Shown here in pieces: positions 44,822 to 53,770 of a stretch of 64,000 nt of DNA; positions within the stretch are counted from its first letter, which is position 1, and the number at the start of each line of letters is the position of its first letter. The notes under the pieces were generated by a model. The model did no database searches, was not told the origin of the DNA, and worked only from the letters and a program-made list of their open reading frames with translations. The translations under genes were made by a program, and so were the position numbers. Source of the stretch: Streptomyces spinoverrucosus (lineage in GTDB: Bacteria; Actinomycetota; Actinomycetes; Streptomycetales; Streptomycetaceae); contig NZ_BJND01000016.1 in the NCBI RefSeq assembly GCF_006539505.1, positions 62,001 to 126,000 of the forward strand. Reading direction: 5' to 3'.

Positions 44822-45762
44822 CCGGCCCACTCCGGGTCCCCGGACCAGGCCGTCAGCGTCCGCCCGCTGCGGAAGACATGCGCCCGCCCCGTGACCGGAT
44901 CGGTGAACTCCAGCTCCCGCGCCAGCAGTTGCAGCGGGCGCCGGAAGTCACCGGCCGGCACGGGGTCGGTCACCACCGGATACAGCGGATCGCCGAGGAT
45001 CGGCACGCCCAGCGCGTTCATGTGCACGCGCAGCTGATGCGTCTGCCCGGTGCCGGGCACCAGCCGGTACCGGGCCAGAGCCGCGCGGTGCTCGATCAGC
45101 TCGATGCGGCTCACCGCGTTCGGCTCGCCCTCGACCTCGCGGGCGGTCAGTGTGCCGCGCTCCTTCACGATCCGGCTGCGCACGGTCCGGGGCAGGGCCA
45201 GCGTCGGGTCGTACGGCGCCACCGCCTCGTACACCTTGCGCACCCGCCGGTCCCGGAACAGCGTCTGGTACGTGCCCCGCTCCTCGGGCCGCACCGTGAA
45301 CAGCACCAGCCCGGCGGTGAGCCGGTCCAGCCGGTGCGCGGCGGTCAGCGTCGGGATCCCCAGCTCGCGGCGGAGCCGGGCAAGCGCGGTCTCGGCGACA
45401 TGGCCGCCGCGCGGAGTGGTGGCGAGGAAGTGCGGCTTGTCGACGACGACGATGTGCTCGTCGCGGTGCACGACCCGCAGCGGGAACGGCACGGGCACCT
45501 CGTCGGGCAGCTCCCGGTGGAACCACACGAACATCCCCGGCACATACGCCGCGTCCGGCGCGACCGCCGTCCCGTCGGCCCCGACGATCAGCCCCGCCTC
45601 GAACATTCCGTCGACGACCCCGGCGCCGGCCCCCGTCAGCCGCTGCACCAGGTGCTCCCGCACGGTCGCCCATGCCCCCTCGAAGGGCAGCCGCACCCGC
45701 ACCGGGTCCACGCCGTCGCGCTGCGGCAGCGGGGAGGGTGGAATCCGGGTCTTGCGTCTCAT
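44815..45762 (-). CDS. RluA-family RNA pseudouridine synthase
   Basis: A 315-residue pseudouridine synthase. The catalytic motif HRLDRLTAGLVLF contains the nucleophilic aspartate; RRVRKVYEAV and GRTHQ-like GTGQTHQLRVHM are typical RluA blocks. An S4-like N-terminal domain is reduced. It modifies ribosomal RNA or tRNA uridines; the site cannot be assigned. The start is ATG at 45762 (a GTG one codon earlier is equally possible). Its stop overlaps the end of rarE by 7 bases in the convergent arrangement. Confidence 0.9.
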   Translation of the reverse strand: MRRKTRIPPSPLPQRDGVDPVRVRLPFEGAWATVREHLVQRLTGAGAGVVDGMFEAGLIVGADGTAVAPDAAYVPGMFVWFHRELPDEVPVPFPLRVVHRDEHIVVVDKPHFLATTPRGGHVAETALARLRRELGIPTLTAAHRLDRLTAGLVLFTVRPEERGTYQTLFRDRRVRKVYEAVAPYDPTLALPRTVRSRIVKERGTLTAREVEGEPNAVSRIELIEHRAALARYRLVPGTGQTHQLRVHMNALGVPILGDPLYPVVTDPVPAGDFRRPLQLLARELEFTDPVTGRAHVFRSGRTLTAWSGDPEWAGQ

Positions 45763-45798
45763 CACGCCGAACGATCTCGGTGAACGACCCGCGTACGC

Positions 45799-46647
45799 CT
45801 ACGCGGCCGTCGCCCCGGTCTCCTGCTCCGCCTCGATCCGGGCGTTCCACTCCCGCTTGGCGGCCTGCCAGCCGTCCTCGTTGTGGCCGAGGCGCCAGTA
45901 GCCGGAGATGGACAGGTCCTCGCGGGGGATCTGGCGCTCCATGCGCAGCAGCCCGCGCAGCTCCTTCACGAACGCCGCCTCGCCGTGCACGAACGCGTGC
46001 ACCCGGCCCTCGGGGAACTCCAGCGCCCGGACCGCCTCGACCAGCGCCTCACCGATGGGACGGTCGCCGCGGTGCAGCCAGACGACCTCCGCGTCGGAGT
46101 CGATCTTCTGCTCTTCCTGGGGCCCGGCGATCTCCACGAAGGCCCGGACCTCGGCGCCGTCGGGGAGTGACTCCAGGGCGGCCGCGATCGCGGGCAGCGC
46201 GCTCTCGTCACCGGCGAGCAGATGCCAGTCGGCGCTCGCGTCGGGGGCGTAGGCGCCGCCGGGGCCCATGAAGCGCAGGGTGTCGCCGGGCCGGGCGCGC
46301 ATCGCCCAGGGGCCGGCCAGGCCCTCGTCGCCGTGGAGGACGAAGTCCAGCGTCAGCTCGCGCAGTTCGGGGTCCCAGGCGCGCACGGTGTAGGTCCGGG
46401 TGACCGGCCACTGCTCGCGGGGGAGCTCCTCGCGGATCCGCTGCAGGTCGAAGGGCTCCGGATAGGTCACGCCCTCGGCCGGGGGGAACAGCAGCTTCAC
46501 ATAGTGGTCGGTGCACGTACCCGCCGCGAACTCGGCGAGGCCGTCGCCGCCGAGCACCACGCGCTGCATGTGGGGGGTCAGCCGCTCGGTGCGGACGACC
46601 TGGGCGGAGTGAGCCCTGCGCGGCTGGCGGGCCGGACGTTCTGCCAT
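45799..46647 (-). CDS. Siderophore-interacting FAD-binding protein
   Basis: A 282-residue SIP-family ferric-siderophore reductase (ViuB-like). The FAD-binding barrel contains RTYTVRAWDPELREL and DFVLHGDEGLAGPWAM; the C-terminal NAD(P)H-binding part ends in SGYWRLGHNEDGW. It should release iron from ferric siderophores in the cytosol. The ATG at 46647 has AGGGAGG about 6 bases upstream. An iron-box operator lies 21-39 bases upstream of the start, so DmdR-type repression when iron is plentiful is expected. Confidence 0.93.
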   Translation of the reverse strand: MAERPARQPRRAHSAQVVRTERLTPHMQRVVLGGDGLAEFAAGTCTDHYVKLLFPPAEGVTYPEPFDLQRIREELPREQWPVTRTYTVRAWDPELRELTLDFVLHGDEGLAGPWAMRARPGDTLRFMGPGGAYAPDASADWHLLAGDESALPAIAAALESLPDGAEVRAFVEIAGPQEEQKIDSDAEVVWLHRGDRPIGEALVEAVRALEFPEGRVHAFVHGEAAFVKELRGLLRMERQIPREDLSISGYWRLGHNEDGWQAAKREWNARIEAEQETGATAA

Positions 46648-46667
46648 GACGGCCTCCCTGATCCCGA

Positions 46668-46686
46668 ATAACTTAGGCTTACCTAA
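46668..46686 (-). promoter_or_regulatory. DtxR/DmdR iron box
   Basis: ATAACTTAGGCTTACCTAA matches the actinobacterial iron box TTAGGTTAGGCTAACCTAA at 15 of 19 positions, with the core TTAGG and CCTAA halves intact. It lies 21 bases upstream of the siderophore-interacting protein start. Confidence 0.75.
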
Positions 46687-46775
46687 GCTAGCACTTCCGT
46701 CCCGCCGATGCCGCTCAGCTGCTCAAGTGGGTCTCTTCGGTGTTCAAGTGTATGAGTCCGCATCGCCCGTTTTTG

Positions 46776-47708
46776 TCACGATTCGAGAGTGGTGCGCAGC
46801 CGCTGCAGCGCGCCGCCGAGCCCCCAGCGCCCCGACAGCGCCTCCAGGGCCGCCGGGTCGCGCGGCGTGCGCGGCAGGACCGTGTCGACGTCCGGCAGCG
46901 GCACATCGGACGCCACCCGCACGACCGTCGGCGCCACCGCCAGGTAGGGCCGCGCCTCGTCCAGCCGCTTGCGCTGGGCCGGCGTCAGCTTCGACGTGCG
47001 GTCGTCGACCGCGGCCAGGATCCCGGCCAGGTCGCCGAACTCGGCGAGCAGCTTCGCGGCCGTCTTCTCGCCGATGCCCGGCACGCCCGGCAGACCGTCG
47101 CTGGGGTCGCCGCGCAGCAGGGCCAGATCCGCGTACCCACCGCCGTCGACGCCGTACTTCTCGCGCAGCCACGCCTCGTCCGTGAGTTGCAGGGTGCCCA
47201 CGCCCTTCAGCGGGTACAGCACCCGCACGCCGCGTGCGTCGTCCACCAGTTGGTACAGGTCCCGGTCGCCGGTCACGATGTCGACCGGGCCCGTGGCCCG
47301 CGCGGTGAACGTGCCGATCACGTCGTCCGCCTCGTACCCCTCGACCCCCACGCGTGCGATGCCCAGCGCGTCGAGGACCGCCTCGATGACCGGCACCTGC
47401 GGTGACAGCGTGTCCGGCACCTCCTCCACGTCCGGCCCGAGCTCGTGCTCCTCGGCGACCCGGTGCGCCTTGTACGACGGGATCAGCTCGACCCGCCACT
47501 TCGGGCGCCAGTCGGCGTCCATGCATGCCACCAGGTGCTCGGGGTGGTGGTCCCTGACCAGCCGGTCGATGAAGTCGAGCAGTCCGCGCACGGCGTTCAC
47601 CGGCGTGCCGTCCGGCGCCCTCACGGAGTCCGGGACGCCGAAGTAGGCGCGGAAGTAGAGCGAGGCGGTGTCGAGGAGCATCAGTCGTCCGGTCACGTCC
47701 CGCATCAT
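46776..47708 (-). CDS. Stand-alone 5'-3' exonuclease (PolA-type N-terminal domain)
   Basis: A 310-residue flap/5'-3' exonuclease like the N-terminal domain of DNA polymerase I, without polymerase. Metal-binding acidic residues occur in MLLDTASLYFR, CMDADWRPKWR, VEGYEADDVIGTF and VTGDRDLYQLVDD; the helix-hairpin-helix DNA-binding motif is GVPGIGEKTAAKLLAEFG. I chose ATG at 47708 with GGTGGGG 7 bases upstream; the ATG one codon on is also possible. It probably removes flaps or RNA primers. Its neighbours are functionally unrelated. Confidence 0.9.
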   Translation of the reverse strand: MMRDVTGRLMLLDTASLYFRAYFGVPDSVRAPDGTPVNAVRGLLDFIDRLVRDHHPEHLVACMDADWRPKWRVELIPSYKAHRVAEEHELGPDVEEVPDTLSPQVPVIEAVLDALGIARVGVEGYEADDVIGTFTARATGPVDIVTGDRDLYQLVDDARGVRVLYPLKGVGTLQLTDEAWLREKYGVDGGGYADLALLRGDPSDGLPGVPGIGEKTAAKLLAEFGDLAGILAAVDDRTSKLTPAQRKRLDEARPYLAVAPTVVRVASDVPLPDVDTVLPRTPRDPAALEALSGRWGLGGALQRLRTTLES

Positions 47709-47896
47709 GCCGTACCCCACCGACAGTCACCCGGTCACGGACGGGGCGTGGCAGTCGTGAACGTGCTGTGAAGCGGATCACGTCGCGTTTGCCCTGAACG
47801 CGTCTGGGCAGGCGCCGCCTCGGAGCGATGCCGGTTGCAAATTCAACTGTTTGCGGCCCTTCGTCTCCTTCCTTGCCGTCGAGACGAGAGGTACGC

Positions 47897-48973
47897 GTGT
47901 CAGCCAGGCTTGAGGCCCAGCATCTCTACAAGGTGTTCGGCAGACGACCGGACGAGGCAGTGGACAGGCTCCGCGCCGGAGCCGACCGGGAGGAGTTGCG
48001 GGCCGACGGCACGACCGCCGCCGTGATCGACGCCTCCTTCACCGTGGAACCGGGCGAGATCTTCGTCGTCATGGGCCTGTCGGGTTCCGGCAAGTCCACA
48101 CTGCTGCGCATGCTCAACGGGCTGCTGGAGCCCACCGCCGGAACGGTCAGTTTCGACGGCCAGGACCTGACCGCGCTCTCCGACCGCGAGCTGCGAGAGG
48201 TCCGCGCCAAGAAGATCAGCATGGTCTTCCAGCACTTCGCGCTGTTCCCGCACCGCAGCGTGCTGGAGAACGCCGCCTACGGCCTGGCCGTGCAGGGCGT
48301 GCCCCGCGCCGAGCGCGAACGCCGCGCCGGCGAGGCGCTGGCCCTGTGCGGACTGGACGGCTGGGCGAAGTCCTGGCCCGACGAACTGTCCGGCGGCATG
48401 CAGCAGCGCGTCGGCCTGGCCCGTGCGCTCGCCACCGACGCCGACCTGCTGCTGATGGACGAGTCCTTCAGCGCGCTGGACCCGCTGATCCGCCGCGACA
48501 TGCAGGACCAGCTGCTTCAGCTTCAGCGCACACTGAAGAAGACCATCGTCTTCATCACCCACGACCTGAACGAGGCCATGCGCCTCGGCGACCGGATCGC
48601 CGTCATGCGCGACGGCCGGATCGTGCAGACCGGCAGCGCCGAGGACATCCTGCTGCGCCCCGCCACCGACTACGTGGCCTCCTTCATCCAGGACGTCGAC
48701 CGCTCCCGCGTGCTGACCGCGGGCGCGCTCATGGACACGTCGGTCACGGCCGACGCCCCCCTCTGCGCCTGCGAGACCGCGACCAGCGAGACGCCGTTCG
48801 TGGAACTGTGCGCGATCAGCGCCCGCCTGTCGCACCGCGTCTCGGTCGTGGACCGGGCGAACCGGGTCATCGGCGTCATACCGCGGCAGCGGCTGGTCGG
48901 CTTCCTCGGCGACGAGACGGCCGACCCCGCGCCCTGCGACAACCCGGACGGGAAGGCGACCACCCATGCCTAG
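47897..48973 (+). CDS. Glycine betaine/proline ABC transporter ATPase
   Basis: A 358-residue ATP-binding subunit of the ProV/OpuAA type. Walker A is GLSGSGKST, the signature LSGGMQQR, Walker B LLLMDESFSALD, and the switch histidine lies in VFITHDLNEA. A CBS-like regulatory region follows the nucleotide-binding domain (about 270-350). The start is GTG at 47897 with GAGAGG 8 bases upstream. It overlaps the fused permease/binding-protein gene by 8 bases. The system takes up compatible solutes under osmotic stress. Confidence 0.93.
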   Translation: MSARLEAQHLYKVFGRRPDEAVDRLRAGADREELRADGTTAAVIDASFTVEPGEIFVVMGLSGSGKSTLLRMLNGLLEPTAGTVSFDGQDLTALSDRELREVRAKKISMVFQHFALFPHRSVLENAAYGLAVQGVPRAERERRAGEALALCGLDGWAKSWPDELSGGMQQRVGLARALATDADLLLMDESFSALDPLIRRDMQDQLLQLQRTLKKTIVFITHDLNEAMRLGDRIAVMRDGRIVQTGSAEDILLRPATDYVASFIQDVDRSRVLTAGALMDTSVTADAPLCACETATSETPFVELCAISARLSHRVSVVDRANRVIGVIPRQRLVGFLGDETADPAPCDNPDGKATTHA

Positions 48974-50786
48974 GCTTCATCTCGGCGACTGGGTCGACTC
49001 CGGCGTCGACTGGCTCGTCAACCACCTCTCCTGGCTCTTCGACGCGGTCAAGGCCGTCGTCGAGGGCATGTACAACGGCATCAACGACGTCCTCACCGCC
49101 CCCGAGCCGCTGCTCCTGGCCGGCATCCTCGCGGTGCTCGCCTGGTGGCTGCGCGGCCTGCTGGGCGGCGTCCTCGCCTTCGCCGGCTTCGCCCTCATCG
49201 ACTCGCTCGACCTGTGGGACCGGGCCATGTCGACCCTGTCCCTGGTGATCGTCGCGACCGTGATCGCCTTGGTGATCTCCGTCCCGCTGGGCATCTGGGC
49301 GGCCCGCTCCAAGACCGTCAGCGCGGTCGTCCGGCCCGTGCTGGACCTGCTCCAGACCATGCCGTCGATGGTCCTGCTGATCCCGGCGATCCTGTTCTTC
49401 GGCATGGGCGTGCCGGCCGGTGTCATCGCCACCCTGATCTTCGCGCTCGCGCCCGGCGTCCGGATGACCGAGCTGGGCATCCGTCAGGTCGACGCCGAAC
49501 TCGTCGAGGCCGCCGAGGCGTTCGGCACCACGCCCCGCGACACCCTGTTGCGCGTGCAGCTGCCGCTCGCCCTGCCGACCATCATGGCGGGCGTCAACCA
49601 GGTCATCATGCTCGGCCTGTCGATGGTCGTCATCGCCGGCATGGTCGGCACCGGCGGTCTCGGCGGCGCCGTCAACGAGGCGATCGGCCAGCTCGACATC
49701 GGCCTCGGCTTCGAGGCGGGCCTCGGCATCGTCGTCCTCGCCATCTACCTGGACCGGATCACCGGCGCGCTCGGCGAGCAGATCTCCCCCCTCGGCCGCC
49801 GCGCCGCCGCCCGGGCCCGCGCCGCGGGCGACCGCCGGGCGTGGAACCACCGCCCCCGCCCGGCCGTCGCGGTCGTCGGCGCGGTCGTCCTCGCCCTGGT
49901 CGCCGGCGGCATGGGCGTCTTCGGCACCTCCACCGGCACCGCCGAGGCCTCCGCCACGGACGTCGGCAAGGGCAAGGAGATCAAGCTCGGCTACATTCCC
50001 TGGGACGAGGGCATCGCCTCCACGTACCTGTGGAAGGAGATCCTGGAGCAGCGCGGCTTCGACGTCACCACCACGCAGTACGCCGCCGGCCCGCTCTACA
50101 CCGGCCTCGCCACCGGCCAGATCGACTTCCAGACCGACTCCTGGCTGCCGACCACGCACGCCGAGTACTGGAAGAAGTACGGCAAGCAGCTCGACGACCT
50201 CGGCTCGTGGTACGGCCCCACCTCCCTGGAGCTGACCGTCCCGTCGTACATGAAGGACGTGAACTCCCTGGAGGACCTGAAGAACCACGCCTCCGACCTC
50301 GACGGCAAGATCGTCGGGATCGAGCCGAGCGCCGGAATGATGGGCCTGCTCAAGGACAAGGTGCTCAAGGAGTACGGGCTGGAGAACTCCTACGACGTCG
50401 TGGACGGCTCCACGCCCGCGATGCTCGCCGAGCTGAAGCGGGCGTACGCCAAGAAGCAGCCGATCGTCGTCACGCTCTGGTCGCCGCACTGGGCGTACAG
50501 CGAGTACGACCTGAAGAAGCTCAAGGACCCCAAGGGCGCCTGGGGCAAGGGCGACGGCGTGCACACGCTCGCCCGCAAGGGCTTCGCCGAGGACAACCCC
50601 GAGGTGGGTGAGTGGCTGCGGAACTTCTCCATGACGGAGGCGCAGCTGACCGGTCTGGAGGCGCAGATCCAGAAGTCCGGCAAGGGCAAGGAGCAGGACG
50701 CCGTGCGCACCTGGCTCAAGCAGAACCCCGGCCTGGTCGACGAGTGGGCCCCGGTGGGCGAGGGGCAGAGCCAGGCGGCCGGGTGA
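48966..50786 (+). CDS. Fused glycine betaine permease and substrate-binding protein
   Basis: A 606-residue fusion. The first 290 residues form a ProW-type permease with about six helices and the EAA-like loop ELVEAAEAFGTTPRDTLLRVQLPLA. After a basic linker (about 275-298) and one more helix (VAVVGAVVLALVAGGMGVF), residues about 335-606 form an OpuAC-type betaine-binding domain (IKLGYIPWDEGIASTYLWKE, TDSWLPTTHAEYWKKYG). The tyrosines and tryptophans that cage trimethylammonium groups are plausible there. The binding domain is thus held outside the membrane. ATG 48966 overlaps the ATPase gene. A large hairpin follows. Confidence 0.93.
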   Translation: MPRLHLGDWVDSGVDWLVNHLSWLFDAVKAVVEGMYNGINDVLTAPEPLLLAGILAVLAWWLRGLLGGVLAFAGFALIDSLDLWDRAMSTLSLVIVATVIALVISVPLGIWAARSKTVSAVVRPVLDLLQTMPSMVLLIPAILFFGMGVPAGVIATLIFALAPGVRMTELGIRQVDAELVEAAEAFGTTPRDTLLRVQLPLALPTIMAGVNQVIMLGLSMVVIAGMVGTGGLGGAVNEAIGQLDIGLGFEAGLGIVVLAIYLDRITGALGEQISPLGRRAAARARAAGDRRAWNHRPRPAVAVVGAVVLALVAGGMGVFGTSTGTAEASATDVGKGKEIKLGYIPWDEGIASTYLWKEILEQRGFDVTTTQYAAGPLYTGLATGQIDFQTDSWLPTTHAEYWKKYGKQLDDLGSWYGPTSLELTVPSYMKDVNSLEDLKNHASDLDGKIVGIEPSAGMMGLLKDKVLKEYGLENSYDVVDGSTPAMLAELKRAYAKKQPIVVTLWSPHWAYSEYDLKKLKDPKGAWGKGDGVHTLARKGFAEDNPEVGEWLRNFSMTEAQLTGLEAQIQKSGKGKEQDAVRTWLKQNPGLVDEWAPVGEGQSQAAG

Positions 50787-50809
50787 CCTGACGGGCCCGG
50801 TCGCCGGTG

Positions 50810-50865
50810 CGAGGGGTGGGCAGCGACGTACACGCACGCGCGTGTGCGGCCGGGCCCACCCCTCG
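50810..50865 (+). terminator. Compound terminator after the betaine transporter
   Basis: A perfect 12-bp outer stem (50810-50821 with 50854-50865) encloses a smaller hairpin around cacgcacgcgcgtgtg. It starts 24 bases after the stop codon of the fused transporter gene. Confidence 0.8.
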
Positions 50866-51363
50866 TGGCATTGCGGCCACCCGAGGTGCACCGTCCGTAC
50901 GAAAAGGATCCGGACAACCACGCAGCGCTACGCCTCCACCTGAACCCGGCCGTCAACTGCGCGGCGCGCACCCCGACTTGCGCGGCGCCCGACCGCCTGG
51001 TCGCCTCAGGCCCACGGCGGGAACATCCGGGTCCGCTCGCGCATTGAACCGAACAGCGTCAGGCTCGTACTGATCGACGGTCAGGGTCGCGGGCGTACCC
51101 GCGCGACCCTGCGGCCGAGGACGGTTCCGGCCCGCTGGTCAGCCCGTTCGCCCCGAAGGAGGAGTCCGCGGCCGGTACCGCAGGGAAGCTGATCCAGTGG
51201 CGCGAACTGTGAGGTCGCGGGCCACGCTGGGTGACGGCGATGTGACGGGCGCATGAAACGGTTTGCCGAACATGCGTAGGGTGCAGAGAACTCATCAGAA
51301 AGGAGTGCGCCCGGACAGCGGCGTACGCGGACCGGCCGACGAGCGAAGGAGGGAGCCGGAGCG
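50866..51363. other. 498-base region without a convincing gene
   Basis: I see no coding region with a plausible start, family or length. Near the right end TAGGGT at 51277-51282 could be the -10 element of the following regulator gene, with TGAAAC 17 bases upstream as a weak -35. Confidence 0.45.
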
Positions 51364-51930
51364 ATGGGCGACCACAAAGAGCAGCCCCTTCGGGTGGGCG
51401 CGGCCGTGCGGCGGCGTCGTCGTGCCCTGGAGCTCACCCTCGCCGTCGTGGCCGAGCGCAGCGGCCTGTCGGTCCCCTTCCTCAGCCAGGTCGAGAACGA
51501 CCGCGCACGGCCCAGCCAGACCTCCCTGGAGAAGGTCGCCGACGCCCTGCGCACCACCGCCGTCGAACTCCTAGCCGCCGCCGACCCGGCGTGCAGCGTC
51601 GACGTGGTGCGCTGCGAGAGCATCGAGCCGACGCCGGAACCGCAGGTGCGGCCCCTGGTGCGCGGTCACCACCAGATGCACGCCTCGGAGTTCACCGGCG
51701 ACCATGACGCGGGCCGTGAGTTCCAGTACCGCAACGACCAGTTGATGTACGTCGCGGACGGCGCCGTGGAGGTCGAGGCGGAGGGCCGCGTCTATCGCCT
51801 GGGCCGCGGCGACACCATGTACCTCACGGGCGGCGTCCGGCACCGCTGGCGGGCCGCCGAGCCGGACACGCGGGTCCTCGTGGTCGCCGTGGCGGAGCAC
51901 ATCGAGGCCGTCCACGACAGGCCCCGATAG
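51364..51930 (+). CDS. XRE-family regulator with C-terminal cupin domain
   Basis: A 188-residue regulator. The helix-turn-helix (about 10-65) reads RRRRALELTLAVVAERSGLS, VPFLSQVENDRARPSQTSL. The cupin barrel (about 105-180) has FQYRNDQLMYVADGAVEVEA and LGRGDTMYLTGGVRHRWRA. This architecture is that of PuuR/SutR-like sensors of small molecules. The ATG at 51364 has a good GGAG upstream. Its stop TAG overlaps the GTG of the next gene by one base, so the two are translationally coupled. The target may include that gene or the betaine transporter. Confidence 0.92.
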   Translation: MGDHKEQPLRVGAAVRRRRRALELTLAVVAERSGLSVPFLSQVENDRARPSQTSLEKVADALRTTAVELLAAADPACSVDVVRCESIEPTPEPQVRPLVRGHHQMHASEFTGDHDAGREFQYRNDQLMYVADGAVEVEAEGRVYRLGRGDTMYLTGGVRHRWRAAEPDTRVLVVAVAEHIEAVHDRPR

Positions 51931-52649
51931 TGCGGGTCGTCTCACTGGTGCCGTCGCTGACGGAGGCCGTCGCGGTGTCCGCCCCCGGACTCCTGGTCGG
52001 CGCCACGGACTGGTGCACCCATCCGGCGGACCTCGACGTCACCCGCGTCGGTGGCACCAAGAACCCCAAGGTCGACCGCGTCCTCGCGCTCGCCCCCGAC
52101 CTGGTCATCGCCAACGAGGAGGAGAACCGCGCCCCCGACCTCGACGCCCTGCGCACGGCCGGCGTGGAGGTCCTGGTGACCGAGGTGCGGGACGTGCCGC
52201 AGGCCTTCCGGGAGCTGGCGCGGGTGCTGGACGCCTGCGGGGCCGAGCCGCGCCCGGCGTGGCTGCGGGACGCGGAGCAGGCCTGGGCGCGGCCACCCGT
52301 CCTGGAACCGCGCAGAACGGCCGTCGTGCCGATCTGGCGGCGGCCCTGGATGGTGCTGGGCCGCGCCACCTTCGCGGGCGACGTCCTGGCCCGCCTCGGC
52401 GTCGACCACCGCTACGCGGGCCACACCGACCGCTACCCGCGCATCCCGCTCGACGAGCTGCGCGCCGCGGCCCCCGACGTGGTCGTGCTGCCGGACGAGC
52501 CCTACCGTTTCACCGCCGACGACGGCCCGGAGTCCTTCGAGGGCCTGCCCTGCGCGCTGGTCAGCGGGCGGCACCTGACGTGGTACGGGCCGTCACTGGC
52601 CGAGGCGCCACGGGTGCTGGCCGAGGCCCTGAGAGCAGTGCTCCGCTGA
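51930..52649 (+). CDS. BtuF-like helical backbone receptor without signal peptide
   Basis: A 239-residue protein of the periplasmic-binding class III fold. VSLVPSLTEAVAVSAPGLLVG, GGTKNPKVDRVLALAPDLVIAN and RYPRIPLDELRAAAPDVVVLPDEPY match BtuF/FhuD-like proteins. There is no signal peptide or lipobox: the fold begins at residue 2, so the protein should be cytosolic. The start is GTG at 51930 overlapping the preceding stop. Its 3' end overlaps the convergent transporter gene by 89 bases. Similar short intracellular forms exist; no ligand has been shown. Confidence 0.85.
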   Translation: MRVVSLVPSLTEAVAVSAPGLLVGATDWCTHPADLDVTRVGGTKNPKVDRVLALAPDLVIANEEENRAPDLDALRTAGVEVLVTEVRDVPQAFRELARVLDACGAEPRPAWLRDAEQAWARPPVLEPRRTAVVPIWRRPWMVLGRATFAGDVLARLGVDHRYAGHTDRYPRIPLDELRAAAPDVVVLPDEPYRFTADDGPESFEGLPCALVSGRHLTWYGPSLAEAPRVLAEALRAVLR

Positions 52650-53700
52650 GCAGACCGCGCGCCGTCCGTACGGCGACGACGGCCCAGGCGGCGACCAGGA
52701 CGCCGTACAGGCCGATGGCGAGCCCGTCGAAGACTGCGAGCCCGGTGTGCCGCCCCAGCGCTTCCGCGCCGGTCACGCAGGTGCCGACGGGAAAGGTGAA
52801 CGCCCACCACGTCATCGCGAACCCCATGCCCTGTCGCCGGGCCCGCACCACCAGCGCCGTCGCCAGCGCGCACCACAACAGCGCGAAGCCCATCACCGGC
52901 ACCCCGTACACCACGACGAGGACGCTCTCGCCGTAGGGCGCCGCGTCCGCCACATTGCCGACGGCCGTCGTGGACTGCCCCAGCGGGCCCAGCACCAGGA
53001 ACAACGTCGGTGTAAGGGCGAGCGGCAGCGGCCCGGCGGTGAGCAGCCGGGCGAAGATCACCGGCAGCGTGATCAGGGTGGCGAGCAGACTCAGCCCGAA
53101 CAGCGCCACGCAGGCCAGCAGCAAAGTCTCCCGGGCCTGCCCGGGCGGCAGATACGGCACGAGCAGCGGCCCGAGGGCCGCGGACACCATGGGCGCGACC
53201 AGCGGCAGCAGCCAGACAGGAGTGGCCTGCCGTGGATCCGGCCGGTGGTGTACGGCCATCAGGTACGGGACGGCGACGGCGGCCGCCAGCCCGAGGACCG
53301 TCCCGGCCGTGAACAGCACGGCGTCGAGCGCCACCGCCGCCTCGGTGCCGATCCAGTCCCGCCCGACGGTGATCGTGCCGCCGCCGACGGCCAGCAGGGC
53401 CATGGCCAGGCAGCCGTAGAAGGGAGCCGTCGCCGGGTCCAGGAGGTGGGCGCGCGCCTGGTCGCGGTGGTGGATCCAGTGCAGGGCGCGGGCGGCGAGC
53501 AGCGCCGCCAGGAGGGCCAGGGAGAGGGCCCAGACGGCCGTGCAGGCGGCGCGCAGTCCCGGGAGGTGCACAGGAAGCGCGGCACCGGCCGAGGCGACGA
53601 TGGCGGTGCCCATGACGGCGGCGTACCAGTTCGGTCCGAGGTGACGGACGGCGGGGACACGCGGGGTGGGGCGTGACATGGGGTGGGCGGCGGTGACCAT
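52561..53700 (-). CDS. TDT-family (SLAC1/TehA-like) transporter
   Basis: A 379-residue membrane protein with about ten helices, matching the tellurite-resistance/dicarboxylate transporter family. LGPNWYAAVMGTAIVASAGAA is the typical start of helix 1, and TWWAFTFPVGTCVTGAEALG the conserved late block. The family includes C4-dicarboxylate, sulfite and anion exporters. The C-terminal 30 residues are low-complexity and fall in the stretch overlapping the BtuF-like gene. I chose ATG 53700 over 53679 with modest evidence (GGGACCGTGAG upstream). It is divergent from a LysR regulator. Confidence 0.9.
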   Translation of the reverse strand: MVTAAHPMSRPTPRVPAVRHLGPNWYAAVMGTAIVASAGAALPVHLPGLRAACTAVWALSLALLAALLAARALHWIHHRDQARAHLLDPATAPFYGCLAMALLAVGGGTITVGRDWIGTEAAVALDAVLFTAGTVLGLAAAVAVPYLMAVHHRPDPRQATPVWLLPLVAPMVSAALGPLLVPYLPPGQARETLLLACVALFGLSLLATLITLPVIFARLLTAGPLPLALTPTLFLVLGPLGQSTTAVGNVADAAPYGESVLVVVYGVPVMGFALLWCALATALVVRARRQGMGFAMTWWAFTFPVGTCVTGAEALGRHTGLAVFDGLAIGLYGVLVAAWAVVAVRTARGLLSGALLSGPRPAPVAPRPVTARTTSGAAR

Positions 53701-53748
53701 GCGCTCACGGTCCCGCCGGTTGGGGGTTGCCACCAGGGACCACGTCTC

Positions 53749-53760
53749 TATGGGGGCATA
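53749..53760. promoter_or_regulatory. LysR-type palindrome between transporter and regulator
   Basis: tatg-gggg-cata is a short inverted repeat in the 70-base gap between the two divergent genes, 10 bases upstream of the LysR-family start. It has the T-N11-A type layout expected for LysR operators. Confidence 0.4.
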
Positions 53761-53770
53761 AGGTGGAGTT

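Noticed and set aside
50866..51363. Short genes in the gap before the XRE-cupin regulator
   Set aside because: Open frames there lack ribosome binding sites, recognisable families and plausible composition.
51930..52649. Vitamin B12 or siderophore uptake component
   Set aside because: No signal peptide, permease or ATPase accompanies it, so an export-located uptake role is not supported.
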